A DNA stretch of 64,000 nt from Kibdelosporangium aridum (lineage in GTDB: Bacteria; Actinomycetota; Actinomycetes; Mycobacteriales; Pseudonocardiaceae). The notes under the pieces were generated by a model that saw only the letters and a program-made list of their open reading frames with translations, made no database searches and had not been told where the DNA came from. The DNA lies in NCBI RefSeq assembly GCF_900176515.1, contig NZ_FWXV01000014.1:62001-126000 (forward strand). The letters run 5' to 3'. The translations under genes were made by a program, and so were the position numbers. Position 1 is the stretch's first letter. Each line of letters starts with the position of its first letter. Below, in pieces: positions 43,286-52,385 of this stretch.

Positions 43286-44704
43286 ATGACCTGGAAGACG
43301 AACAGTCCACTACCACACGATCACCTCACGGACAGCAGCACGAGGGCGATCGTCCTCGGCGGGAGCGTGGCCGGGCTGCTGGCCGCGACCGCACTCAGCG
43401 AGCACTTCGAGCAAGTCGTCGTGATCGACCGCGACGAGTTGCCCACTGATCCAACTGACCGGCGAGGGGTGCCCCAGGGAAAGCACGTGCACGGCCTGCT
43501 GGCCCGAGGTATCGCGGCGATCAACAGCCTGTTGCCCGGTTTCGACGACGACCTCGTGACAGCGGGCGCCCTCCGCCTCGACGTGCAGTCCGACATCCAC
43601 TGGTACCTGGACGGTCATCTGGTGAACCCGTCCCCGTCCGGCATCACTGGATACGCAGCCAGCCGCCGGCTGCTGGAGCACGTAATCCGCACACGGGTGC
43701 GCGGATTGTCCAATGTGGTCATTCAGGATGCCTGCGACGTGCTGGAGCTGATGACAGCACCGGGCAACAGCGCTGTCATCGGTGTTGTGATCGAACCTAA
43801 AGCCGACGGCGCCGAGCCCACCGAGATCCGAGCCCACCTTGTCGTCGACGCCACCGGACGGGCCAGCCGCACACCTCACTGGCTCACCCAGCGTGGGCTC
43901 ACTCCACCGGTCGAAACCAGGATCCCAGTCGGTATCACCTACGTCACGCGGGAATACCGCCGCGAACCGCACCACCTGGATGGCAGGGCAGGCACATCCG
44001 TCGCGGTCTTCCCGGGTTCACCTCGCGGAGCCTTCCTGCTCGCCATCGAGGAAGACAGGTTCATCCTGACCACCGGCGGAATCCACGGCGAGCAGCCACC
44101 GTTGGACGACGAGGGTCTCGATGTCTTTGCCCGGACACTGCCGACCGCGGAGGTCACCGACTTCCTCGCCACAGCCGTCCGAATCAGCGAACCGGTGAAG
44201 ACCCACTACCCGGCCAGCGTCCGCAGGCACTACGAACGGCTCCACGATCTCCCCGACGGTTACCTGGTGATCGGCGACGCCCTGTGCAGCTTCAACCCGG
44301 TCTACGGGCAAGGGATCTCAGTCGCCGCAATGGAAGCCGAACTACTGGGTGAGGTGCTGCACGGCGCAAGGGGCTCACTCGCGAAACAGTTCTTCACCGC
44401 CGCTGTGGAAGTCATCGACAACCCGTGGACCATCGCCGCCAACACCGACCTGCGCTTCGACGAAACCACCGAGCCCAAGCCAGCTGAAATCGCCGCGTTC
44501 ACCGCATACCTTGAACAGATATACCCGGCCGCGTCGACGGACGCCGCAGTGGGAACGGCTTTTCTCAGAATCACCAACCTCCTGGACCGGCCCGAAGCAT
44601 TGCTCGAACCATCGCTCGCCGCACGCGTCGCAGCTAGTTTGTCCTCTCACGACAGTGCCATCCGGAACGGAACAGGAGCACCAGCTGTACGGACACGGTC
44701 ATGA
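43286..44704 (+). CDS. FAD-dependent oxidoreductase (aromatic hydroxylase-like)
   Basis: A 472-residue flavoprotein of the PHBH/geranylgeranyl-reductase-like group. AIVLGGSVAGLLAATALSE binds the ADP part of FAD, VVDATGRASRTPHWL is the middle motif and VIGDALCSFNPVYGQGIS contacts the flavin. Such proteins act as monooxygenases, halogenases or double-bond reductases; the lysine of halogenases is not apparent. Its stop codon overlaps the start of the TetR gene by four bases, so the enzyme and the regulator are made from one mRNA. The ribosome site is weak. Confidence 0.85.
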   Translation: MTWKTNSPLPHDHLTDSSTRAIVLGGSVAGLLAATALSEHFEQVVVIDRDELPTDPTDRRGVPQGKHVHGLLARGIAAINSLLPGFDDDLVTAGALRLDVQSDIHWYLDGHLVNPSPSGITGYAASRRLLEHVIRTRVRGLSNVVIQDACDVLELMTAPGNSAVIGVVIEPKADGAEPTEIRAHLVVDATGRASRTPHWLTQRGLTPPVETRIPVGITYVTREYRREPHHLDGRAGTSVAVFPGSPRGAFLLAIEEDRFILTTGGIHGEQPPLDDEGLDVFARTLPTAEVTDFLATAVRISEPVKTHYPASVRRHYERLHDLPDGYLVIGDALCSFNPVYGQGISVAAMEAELLGEVLHGARGSLAKQFFTAAVEVIDNPWTIAANTDLRFDETTEPKPAEIAAFTAYLEQIYPAASTDAAVGTAFLRITNLLDRPEALLEPSLAARVAASLSSHDSAIRNGTGAPAVRTRS

Positions 44705-45327
44705 CCAGTGTGCCTGCGAAGGCGGCACGACGGCCCCGGATGTCACGTGCGGATCGGATGCGGCAGATAACCCAGGTCGCCGAGGCGGTCTTTGCCGAGC
44801 GAGGGTATTCCGCAGCGCTGATGGACGACATCGCTGATCTGGTCGGCGTCTCCAAGCCAGTGCTGTACGAGTACTTCGGTTCCAAGGAAGGGTTGCTCGT
44901 GGCCTGCATCCGTCACGTGCGCTCACAACTGCAGCAACTGACGGCACAGTCTGTGCTGGACGCGCGGTCTCCGGAGGACGCGCTGCGCCGAGGCTTGGTG
45001 GCGTTCTTCCGGTTCACCGACGAGCACCGCAGCTCGTGGAAACTGTTGCGCACGGAGACCGCAGTGGTCGGCCCCGCCGCGCTCGCCGAGATCGAAGCGG
45101 CCCGCCAGGAACAGATCCGCCTGCACATCGAGTTGCTCGCGGCGTATCTCCCTGATGCGAACCGGTTACTACTCGAAGCCAGCGCGGAGATTCTCCTTGG
45201 GGCATGTGAACGTCTGTCGATCTGGTATGTCCGAAACGGTGACGTGACACCGGAGGCAGCCGCCGAATTCGTCATGCGGTTGACATGGTTCGGCCTTCAG
45301 CCTCGCGGGCCGCGAACACAGCGATGA
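44701..45327 (+). CDS. TetR family transcriptional regulator
   Basis: A 208-residue TetR regulator: MRQITQVAEAVFAERGYSAA and DIADLVGVSKPVLYEYFGSK make up the DNA-binding domain, followed by a C-terminal domain starting LLVACIRHVRSQLQQL. The ATG overlaps the flavoprotein stop (ATGA). It probably represses the flavoprotein operon including itself. No matching operator was found upstream of 43286 by eye. Confidence 0.9.
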   Translation: MTSVPAKAARRPRMSRADRMRQITQVAEAVFAERGYSAALMDDIADLVGVSKPVLYEYFGSKEGLLVACIRHVRSQLQQLTAQSVLDARSPEDALRRGLVAFFRFTDEHRSSWKLLRTETAVVGPAALAEIEAARQEQIRLHIELLAAYLPDANRLLLEASAEILLGACERLSIWYVRNGDVTPEAAAEFVMRLTWFGLQPRGPRTQR

Positions 45328-45434
45328 CCGTTCCCGCTGCCGGACAAGACAGCCCAGCAACAAGATCCATTGTGGAAAGAGATAGAAATCACAGGCGTCA
45401 CTCGGTTTTCGCGACCGACGCACACGTAACTTTC

Positions 45435-45450
45435 AATCCTGGAAAGGATT
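45435..45450 (+). promoter_or_regulatory. Small inverted repeat before the LAL gene
   Basis: AATCCT-GGAA-AGGATT is a perfect 6-4-6 repeat in the 233-bp gap between the TetR gene and the LAL gene, 110 bp before the LAL start. It could be a protein site or a weak terminator of the TetR transcript. Confidence 0.3.
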
Positions 45451-45560
45451 TGTCCGACGAAGACACAGCCTTGACCAGTTGAGCCAACGTACTTAGGGTA
45501 TGCCGAGCGCTTGCGCGTGCCGTCCACACGCAGCGCGAGCAGCACCAAAAGGGGACGGAC

Positions 45561-48329
45561 ATGACTGAGCCAGGCGATGTGCAGCTCCTCGGACGCGAGC
45601 ATGAGCGTGAGCGTCTGCACGCTTTCCTCGACGAAATGCGTCATGGGGGCGCCAGTCTGATCGTGTCCGGCGAGCCGGGAATCGGTAAGAGCGCCCTTGT
45701 CGCGGATGCACTGCGTCGTGCGGAGGCAGAGGGGATCCTCGTGCTGCAGGCCTCGGGGGTGGAGTACGAGGCGGATGTCAGTTTCTCTTGTCTCAACCAA
45801 GCTTTGCTGCCTGTGCTGGATCAGTTGGATGAGCTGACACCAGCGCTGGCCGAGGCGTTGCGTGTCGCGTTGGGGTTCGGCACCGGCGCTGTCCCAGAGC
45901 GTCTGATGGTGTGCAACGCGGCGCTGAGCCTGCTCCGTCGCGTGGCGCAGGACCACCCGGTCCTGATCGCTCTTGACGACATGCAATGGGTCGATCGGGC
46001 CAGCGCGGCCGTTCTGACGTTCATCGCGCGGCGTCTCAAAGGTATTCGTATCGGTTTTCTCGCGGCGGTGCGTACCGAGGCCGGCGAGTACGTAGAACAC
46101 TGCGATCTGCCCGCGCTGGTGGTCGAGCCGCTCGATCAGACGGCATCCGCTGAGCTGATGGACAGCCGCTTCCCCTCGCTGCGGCCTCGCCTGCGTGAGC
46201 GCCTCCTGGCAGAGGCCCAAGGCAATCCACTCGCGATCCTGGAACTGCCGAGCGCCACGTTCACCACTGCGTCCCCATCGCCAACCGGCGTGGTGCCGCT
46301 GACGGCGAGGCTGCAGGCCCTGTTCGAGTCTCGGATCGGCGTGTTGCCGGATGCCACGCGACAGGTTCTTCTCGTCGCCGTCCTGGACGGAACGGGTGAC
46401 TTACGGGTATTGGAAAGGGCCTGTCGCGGAGCCATGGCCGCAGGCAGTCTGGACGCCGCCGAACGCGCCCAGCTCATCACCGTTGACGACGCCACCGCGC
46501 GCCTGGCTTTCCGGCATCCGCTGATCCGCTCCGCGCTCGTCGAGGCGTCCACGCATACCGAACGACGGCAGGCGCACGAGTTACTGGCCGAAGCGCTACC
46601 GCACGATGTCGAACGGCGAGCATGGCACCTGGCCGAGGCCGCCATCGGGCCCGATGCCACCGTCGCGCAACTGCTGCACGACGCGTCCAGGGACATGCTT
46701 TCCCGGGGAGATTCCGTGGGTGCGGTGTCCGCGTTGACGAGAGCCGCCGAACTGAGTGTGGACGGCAGCGACCGCAGCAGGCGGCTGGCGGAGGCCGCAT
46801 ACATCGGTGCTGAGATCAACGGTGATCTCCAGGCCGCGCAGCACCTACTCGCGGACGCGCGACGTATCGAACCCGATCTGTCGACTTCACTGTTGGCTGC
46901 CTGTGCCGCCGTGTTCCTCATGCTCAACGAGGACGGCCACGTCACGACCGCGCACCGCTTGCTGGTCGCCGCCATCGAGAACGGCTCACACGGCTTTTCC
47001 GCGTCCGACGGACCTCTCGTCGAGGCGATGCACACCCTTCTGTTGCTCTGCTGGTTCGGTGGACGGCCCGAGCTCTGGGAACCGTTCTATCGCGCACTGA
47101 ACCGGATGGAACCCGCTCCCCCGGACGTTCTCGCGTACGCGAGCAAGACATTCCCCGATCCGGTCCGGACCGCTGTTTCGTCGCTGCCGGATGCCCCAGC
47201 GATCTACGCCAGCCTCGCCACCGAACCTGACCCCACCCGGGTAATGCGCATCGGCACTGCGGCGGTCTACGTCGACCGGCTCGCCGATTGCCGCGAGAGG
47301 TCCTGGGTGACGGTTCGTCAGGGCCGTGACGGCGGTCCTACCCGGCGTTACATCGGTGCGCTGAAGCACCTGTGCCTGGATGCCTACCTCAGTGGCCGGT
47401 GGGACGAGCAGGACGCGTTGGCCGACGAGGCGCTCGATGTGTGCGCCGCCAACGGATTCCCGTTCTTCTCCTGGTATTTCTGGTTCCACAAGGGCCTCGT
47501 GGCCGCAGTTCGTGGACAGCATGACATCGCATCGGAATGGGCCGGGAAGACCCTGGGATGGGCAGCATCGCGCGGCGTTCACAGCGCAGAGGTGTTCGCG
47601 CACCACGTCGAGGTGCTTTCCGCGCTAGGGCAGGGCGATCTTGAGCGTGCCTATGAACACGCCACCGCAGTGAGCCCGCCCGGTGTGCTCGCCTCACACG
47701 TGCCGCACGCCACCTGGGTGATGTACGACCTTGTCGAGTCGGCCACGAGGTTGGGACGCGCGGCGGACGCTGACGCCCACGTGCAGGTCATGCGTGAAGC
47801 CGATGTCGGTGCCATCTCCCCACGGATGCTGATGCTGCAGCGGGGCGCGGCGGCTCTCGTCGCTCCGGACGACGAGGCTGTCGAGCTGTTCCGGATCGCC
47901 TTGAGCACGCCATCGAGCGAATCGTGGCCGTTCGAACGGGCACGCATTGAGCTGGCCTACGGCGAGCGGCTCCGGCGGATGCGGCTGGTGGTCGACGCGC
48001 GGGAACCATTGCTCTCCGCACTCGACGTGTTCCAGCGGCTCGGCGCGCACCCATGGGTCACTCGGACCCGGACGGAGCTGCGCGCTACTGGTCACCAAGC
48101 GCCGCGAGCACCGAAGGATGCCACAGGCCAGTTGACCGCGCAGGAACTCGAGATCGCGAAGCTGGCTGCAGGCGGCCTGTCCAACAAGGAAATCGGCGCG
48201 AAGCTGTTCCTCTCGCACCGGACCGTGGGCTCCCATCTCTACAAAACGTTCCCCAAGCTCGGAATCACCTCACGAGCCGCCTTACGGGACGCACTCGCCA
48301 CACTCGACAACGAACACGAACTTCAGTAG
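45561..48329 (+). CDS. LuxR-type LAL regulator (large ATP-binding)
   Basis: A 922-residue LAL regulator. It begins with LLGREHERERLHAFLDEM, has Walker A GEPGIGKS at 37-44 and Walker B region PVLIALDDMQWVD, a long helical-repeat middle and the C-terminal LuxR motif (TAQELEIAKLAAGGLSNKEI, LFLSHRTVGSHLYKTFPKLG). AAAGGGGACGGAC lies before the ATG. Together with the protein at 38934 the window has two such regulators; they are homologous but clearly different in the middle part. Its end overlaps the opposite ferritin-like gene by 7 bases. Confidence 0.93.
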   Translation: MTEPGDVQLLGREHERERLHAFLDEMRHGGASLIVSGEPGIGKSALVADALRRAEAEGILVLQASGVEYEADVSFSCLNQALLPVLDQLDELTPALAEALRVALGFGTGAVPERLMVCNAALSLLRRVAQDHPVLIALDDMQWVDRASAAVLTFIARRLKGIRIGFLAAVRTEAGEYVEHCDLPALVVEPLDQTASAELMDSRFPSLRPRLRERLLAEAQGNPLAILELPSATFTTASPSPTGVVPLTARLQALFESRIGVLPDATRQVLLVAVLDGTGDLRVLERACRGAMAAGSLDAAERAQLITVDDATARLAFRHPLIRSALVEASTHTERRQAHELLAEALPHDVERRAWHLAEAAIGPDATVAQLLHDASRDMLSRGDSVGAVSALTRAAELSVDGSDRSRRLAEAAYIGAEINGDLQAAQHLLADARRIEPDLSTSLLAACAAVFLMLNEDGHVTTAHRLLVAAIENGSHGFSASDGPLVEAMHTLLLLCWFGGRPELWEPFYRALNRMEPAPPDVLAYASKTFPDPVRTAVSSLPDAPAIYASLATEPDPTRVMRIGTAAVYVDRLADCRERSWVTVRQGRDGGPTRRYIGALKHLCLDAYLSGRWDEQDALADEALDVCAANGFPFFSWYFWFHKGLVAAVRGQHDIASEWAGKTLGWAASRGVHSAEVFAHHVEVLSALGQGDLERAYEHATAVSPPGVLASHVPHATWVMYDLVESATRLGRAADADAHVQVMREADVGAISPRMLMLQRGAAALVAPDDEAVELFRIALSTPSSESWPFERARIELAYGERLRRMRLVVDAREPLLSALDVFQRLGAHPWVTRTRTELRATGHQAPRAPKDATGQLTAQELEIAKLAAGGLSNKEIGAKLFLSHRTVGSHLYKTFPKLGITSRAALRDALATLDNEHELQ

Positions 48330-48904
48330 GGCCGAGACTCTTCATAGCGCTGCAGCACGGTGGCCAGGGCCGTAGCCGTGTGCTCAGCGGACTCCAGCAG
48401 CTGCTCCACCACTCGCCGGCTGGTCGGGTCACCGTCCCCGAGCCACCTGACAGCCTCCAAGTAGACCTGGATCATCAGGCGCTTCGCGAGCAGGTTCTCC
48501 CGCAGTAGCCCTATGTGCTCAGTCATCGCGTAAGCGCGGTACGTCGTCACCGAACGCCGGGCCACCGTCTCGGGGTCCAGGTCTAGCACGCCGCCCAGTT
48601 CCAGGCATCGCCGTGCGAGCAGGCGCAGTGCGTCCCGCTCGGCTTCCGCCGCGGTTCTGAGTACTTCGTACACCTCCGCACGGCCCGCGCCCGCGGCTGT
48701 AGCCGCGTGTTGCTCAAACCGGAGCAGGTCGAGCGCCGACGTGGCGGTGAGCTGGTCCAGCAGCGTCTGGACCGCCGCGACATCTGCGGCGTGGGCCGAG
48801 GTCACCGCACCGTCGAGCATGTCGAGCAGCGCCCGGTCCCTGAACAGCGCGGTATCGAAGCGAAAACGGGGTTCACGGTCGCGGTCGTGTGCCACAACAA
48901 GCAC
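48323..48904 (-). CDS. Ferritin-like fold protein, function unknown
   Basis: A 193-residue, all-helical protein. The spacing of helices and the segments LRFEQHAATAAGAGRAEVYE, LLARRCLELGG and, at the end, LLESAEHTATALATVLQR recall Dps/bacterioferritin-type four-helix proteins. Several metal ligands of active ferritins seem to be missing or shifted, so iron oxidation is doubtful. The GTG start at 48904 lacks a strong ribosome site; a GTG three codons later is possible. It converges on the LAL gene with 7 bases of overlap. Confidence 0.65.
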   Translation of the reverse strand: MLVVAHDRDREPRFRFDTALFRDRALLDMLDGAVTSAHAADVAAVQTLLDQLTATSALDLLRFEQHAATAAGAGRAEVYEVLRTAAEAERDALRLLARRCLELGGVLDLDPETVARRSVTTYRAYAMTEHIGLLRENLLAKRLMIQVYLEAVRWLGDGDPTSRRVVEQLLESAEHTATALATVLQRYEESRPY

Positions 48905-49075
48905 TCTGCCCGGTCCGGGGCGGATCCTGCATCAGTCGTTTGACCCAAGACGCACGGCGATGACCTAGTGCCCTACGCCACGAACGCGTCAGTGCGATGA
49001 CAGATGCCCGCTCAGCGGCAAGCGGACGAGTGTTGTGGCAACCGAAACGGATCCCACAATCGGAAGGAACTTGCC

Positions 49076-49816
49076 GTGTCCACTCCCGACACTCCGAGAG
49101 TCGCCATTGTCACAGGCGGTTCTGGCGGCATCGGCCGCGACATCTGTCAACGACTCGCGGCAGACGGCATGACAGTCGTCGTGCATTATGCCGGAAACCC
49201 GGACCGCGCCAAGGAAGTAGTCGAGTCCCTCGTCGCCGCCGGCGCTACCGCGACCAGCGTTGGCGCGGACGTCGCCGACGAGAAGCAGGTCGCCACCCTG
49301 TTCGACGAAGTGGAACGGCTCTACGGCGGTGTCGACGTCGTCGTGCACACCGCTGGAATCATGCTGCTCTCGCCGCTGGTCGACCTTGAACTCGCCGATC
49401 TGGACCGGATGCACCGGACCAACATCCGGGGCACCTTCGTCGTCAACCAGCAGGCGGCCAGCAGGCTGCGCCGCGGCGGTGCGTTGGTGAACTTCTCCTC
49501 TTCGGTCGTGCGGCTCGCGCTGCCCACCTACACCGCCTATGCCGCCACCAAAGGCGCGGTCGACGCCGTCACCCTGACCCTGGCCCGGGAACTGCGAGGC
49601 CGCGACATCACCGTGAATGCGGTCGCTCCCGGCCCCACAGCGACACCGCTGTTCCTCAACGGCAAGGACCAGGACGCGATCGATCACCTCGCGAACATGG
49701 CGCCACTGGAGCGGCTCGGCACGCCTGCGGACATCGCCGAGGTTGTCGCGTTCCTCGCCGGACCCGCTCGCTGGGTCAACGGCCAGATCCTCTACGCCAA
49801 CGGCGGAATCGCCTGA
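49076..49816 (+). CDS. SDR family oxidoreductase
   Basis: A 246-residue classical SDR: TGGSGGIGRDICQRLAADG, HTAGIMLLSPL, a serine in NFSSSVVRL, YAATKGAVDAV at the active site and GQILYANGGIA at the end, like 3-oxoacyl-ACP reductase-type enzymes. GGAAGGAA stands seven bases before the GTG at 49076, which decides the start over a longer frame. It opens a rightward group of SDR, SDR, aldehyde dehydrogenase and FUSC membrane protein. Confidence 0.92.
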   Translation: MSTPDTPRVAIVTGGSGGIGRDICQRLAADGMTVVVHYAGNPDRAKEVVESLVAAGATATSVGADVADEKQVATLFDEVERLYGGVDVVVHTAGIMLLSPLVDLELADLDRMHRTNIRGTFVVNQQAASRLRRGGALVNFSSSVVRLALPTYTAYAATKGAVDAVTLTLARELRGRDITVNAVAPGPTATPLFLNGKDQDAIDHLANMAPLERLGTPADIAEVVAFLAGPARWVNGQILYANGGIA

Positions 49817-49855
49817 CTCTCCGAAGTAGACACACCCGACCAAGGAGGTAACACC

Positions 49856-50770
49856 ATGTCCAAGACCATCATCATCACCGGGGCGTCGAGTGGCTTCGGA
49901 GCGATGACCGCCCGTGAACTGGCCAATGCCGGGCACACCGTGTACGCAGGCATCCGCGGCACAACGGGCCGCAACGCCGCCGCGGTACGGGACCTGCAGG
50001 AGTACGCCACGACGAACGCCGTCGATCTGCGCGCACTGGAAATGGACGTGTCAGACCAGGTGTCCGTAGACGACGCCGTCACGCACGTCCTGGAAAACTC
50101 CGACCGCATCGACGTCATCATCCACAACGCCGGGCACATGGTGCTCGGCCCGACAGAGGCGTTCACACCCGAGCAGATCGCGTCCGTCTACGACACGAAC
50201 GTCCTGTCGACACAGCGGGTCAACCGAGCGGTCCTGCCACACCTGCGGGCGCAGCGCGACGGTCTGGTGGTCTGGGTCGGATCCACCTCGACTCGCGGCG
50301 GCACCCCGCCATACCTCGCCCCCTATTTCGCCGCCAAGGCCGCGGAGGACTCGCTCGCGGTCAGCTACGCCGCCGAACTCGCCCGCTTCGGCATCGACAC
50401 GACCATCATCGTGCCGGGCTCCTTCACCAGCGGCACCAACCATTTCGCACACGCCGGATACCCCGCTGACCAGGCGGTCGCCGAGGCGTACGAGACGTTG
50501 TACGCGGGTCTGATGGAGCAGGTGACGGCCAAACTCGCCGAGCTCTCCCCGCCCGACGCCGACCCGGCCGAGGTCGCCCGCCAGATCACCCGGGTCGTCG
50601 ATCTGCCCAAGGGGCAGCGGCCGTTCCGAGTGCACATCGACCCGGCCAACGACGGCGCGGAAGAGGTCAACGCCCTCGGCGACCGCATCCGCAGCCAGTT
50701 CTACGAGCGTGTGGGCCTCACCGACTTGCTGAGCCCCACCCTGGACACCCACGCGGCCCCGTCGGTGTGA
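49856..50770 (+). CDS. SDR family oxidoreductase (extended C terminus)
   Basis: A 304-residue SDR. TGASSGFGAMTARELANAG binds NAD(P), HNAGHMVLGP is the NNAG region, and the catalytic YFAAKAAEDSL follows GSTSTRGG. The C-terminal third, with a VDLPKGQRPFRVHIDPAND segment, is longer than in minimal SDRs and typical of a group with fatty or aromatic ketone substrates. The ATG has a near-perfect AAGGAGGTAACACC. A strong 30-bp palindrome follows the stop codon. Confidence 0.92.
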   Translation: MSKTIIITGASSGFGAMTARELANAGHTVYAGIRGTTGRNAAAVRDLQEYATTNAVDLRALEMDVSDQVSVDDAVTHVLENSDRIDVIIHNAGHMVLGPTEAFTPEQIASVYDTNVLSTQRVNRAVLPHLRAQRDGLVVWVGSTSTRGGTPPYLAPYFAAKAAEDSLAVSYAAELARFGIDTTIIVPGSFTSGTNHFAHAGYPADQAVAEAYETLYAGLMEQVTAKLAELSPPDADPAEVARQITRVVDLPKGQRPFRVHIDPANDGAEEVNALGDRIRSQFYERVGLTDLLSPTLDTHAAPSV

Positions 50771-50779
50771 CGCTCCATT

Positions 50780-50809
50780 TCGGACGGGCGGTGCGCACCG
50801 CCCGTCCGA
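50780..50809 (+). terminator. Perfect 30-bp palindrome after the SDR gene
   Basis: The sequence from 50780 to 50809 is a perfect palindrome with 15-base arms around the centre TGCGCA, very GC-rich (arms TCGGACGGGCGGTGC). It lies nine bases after the SDR stop codon and 52 bases before the aldehyde dehydrogenase. A transcript would fold into a very stable hairpin, so it may end or attenuate transcription, or protect the upstream mRNA. Confidence 0.65.
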
Positions 50810-50861
50810 GCACCCCGATCCGCTTACCCACCATCCCGCTTGCATCTCCCAGGAGGAGACG

Positions 50862-52355
50862 ATGACCGTCACCGATATTCCCGCCCCGAACAGCAATGTC
50901 ATCACCCGTGGCTTCCTCGCCGGTGACAGCGAACTCCAAGCCTTGTCCGGCCGCACGACCGATGACTTAAACCCCGTGACCGGACAGGTGTACGCGCGTT
51001 TTCCCGCTGCGGACGTCGCTGACGTCACTCGTGTCGTCGACGCTGCCCACGCCGCATTCGACACCTGGGCCGGCACTGCTCCGTCCGAGCGGCGACGCAT
51101 CCTCGAGCGTGCCGCCGACCTGATGGTCGAACGGACCGAGCAGTTCGCCGAACTCATGCGCCAGGAGACCGCCGGTACCCGCACGTGGGCTGAGTTCAAC
51201 ATCTCCATGTCGGTCACGCTCCTGCGCCAGGCCGCCACGATGGCTACCCGCCCGAGTGGCACGCTGCTGTCCACCGATGTCCCCGGGCAGTGGTCCATGG
51301 CCGTCAAAGCACCTGCGGGCGTGGTGGTGGCCTTCGTTCCGTGGAACGGACCGCTGATCCTGTGCACCCGGGCGGTCGCGGTCGCTCTCGCGACAGGCAA
51401 CCCCGTGGTCATCCGGCCGAGCGAGGACGCCCCGCTCACCTCCGGGTACTTCCTCGCGGACGTGCTGCGCGAGGCCGGTGTGCCCGCCGGTGCCATCAAC
51501 GTCATCACCAACGATCGGGCGGACGCACCGGCAGTCGTCGACGCACTCATTTCCGACAAGCGCGTCCGGCGCGTCAACTTCACCGGCTCGACAACCGTCG
51601 GGCGCATCGTCGGCTCGATCGCCGGGCGCGAACTCAAGCCAGTCATGCTGGAACTGGGTGGCAAGAATCCGATCCTCGTGCTCGACGACGCCGACCTGGA
51701 CTACGCGGCCAACGGCATCGCCCTGGCGAAGTTCCTCAACGCCGGGCAGATCTGCCTGTGCGTCGACCGAGTCATCGTCCACCGCGCTGTGGTGGACGAG
51801 TTCACGGCGAAGTTCGTCGACAAGGTCCGCGCACTGGACAGGGGTAACACCAGCGACGAGCACACGATCGTCGGACCGATGATCAACGCACGGGCGGCCG
51901 AGCGGGTCGCCGGTCTCGTCGCGGACGCTGTGGCCAAGGGAGCGCGTGTCCTGTACGGCGGCGGCAAACCCGAAGGCGCGTACCACCCGCCGACGGTGCT
52001 GGACGGGATCACTCCGGACATGCGCATCTACTCCGAGGAGGTTTTCGGTCCGGTCGCGACGATCCACGCGGTGGACGACGACGAGCAAGCCCTGGCGCTG
52101 GCCAACGATACGGCATACGGCTTGAGCAGCGGTATCTACACGGAGAACTCCGGCCGCGGCCTCGCACTCGCCCGCCGGCTGGAGCACGGCTCGGTCCACG
52201 TCAACGACCAGTCCGTCGCCGACGAGCCAGAAGCGCCTGTGGGCGGCGTCAAGGACAGCGGTTTCGGCCACTTCGGCAGCGACTGGGGGGTGGAGTTCTT
52301 CACCGAGACCCGCTGGATCACCGTTGCCGACCGGCACACCCCGTACCCGTTCTGA
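50862..52355 (+). CDS. Aldehyde dehydrogenase (vanillin/salicylaldehyde dehydrogenase-like)
   Basis: A 497-residue NAD(P)-dependent aldehyde dehydrogenase. Glu264 (LELGGKN) and Cys298 (NAGQICLC) are the catalytic pair, with VPWNGPLILCTRAVAVAL for the cofactor. The GQICLCVDRV and PWNGP forms are those of salicylaldehyde and vanillin dehydrogenases, so an aromatic aldehyde is likely. AGGAGGAGACG precedes the ATG. It is preceded by a strong hairpin and followed by a FUSC-family transporter after 30 bp. Confidence 0.92.
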   Translation: MTVTDIPAPNSNVITRGFLAGDSELQALSGRTTDDLNPVTGQVYARFPAADVADVTRVVDAAHAAFDTWAGTAPSERRRILERAADLMVERTEQFAELMRQETAGTRTWAEFNISMSVTLLRQAATMATRPSGTLLSTDVPGQWSMAVKAPAGVVVAFVPWNGPLILCTRAVAVALATGNPVVIRPSEDAPLTSGYFLADVLREAGVPAGAINVITNDRADAPAVVDALISDKRVRRVNFTGSTTVGRIVGSIAGRELKPVMLELGGKNPILVLDDADLDYAANGIALAKFLNAGQICLCVDRVIVHRAVVDEFTAKFVDKVRALDRGNTSDEHTIVGPMINARAAERVAGLVADAVAKGARVLYGGGKPEGAYHPPTVLDGITPDMRIYSEEVFGPVATIHAVDDDEQALALANDTAYGLSSGIYTENSGRGLALARRLEHGSVHVNDQSVADEPEAPVGGVKDSGFGHFGSDWGVEFFTETRWITVADRHTPYPF

Positions 52356-52385
52356 TCGCCCAGCCGTCGGCCCGAGGGGAACGAC

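Noticed and set aside
43286..44704. Flavin-dependent halogenase
   Set aside because: The FAD motifs fit, but I could not see the conserved catalytic lysine and the WxWxIP motif of halogenases, so I kept the general call.
50051..51664. Long leftward open frame of 537 codons opposite SDR and aldehyde dehydrogenase
   Set aside because: It crosses two well-supported rightward genes and the palindrome between them, with low-complexity Ser/Arg composition.
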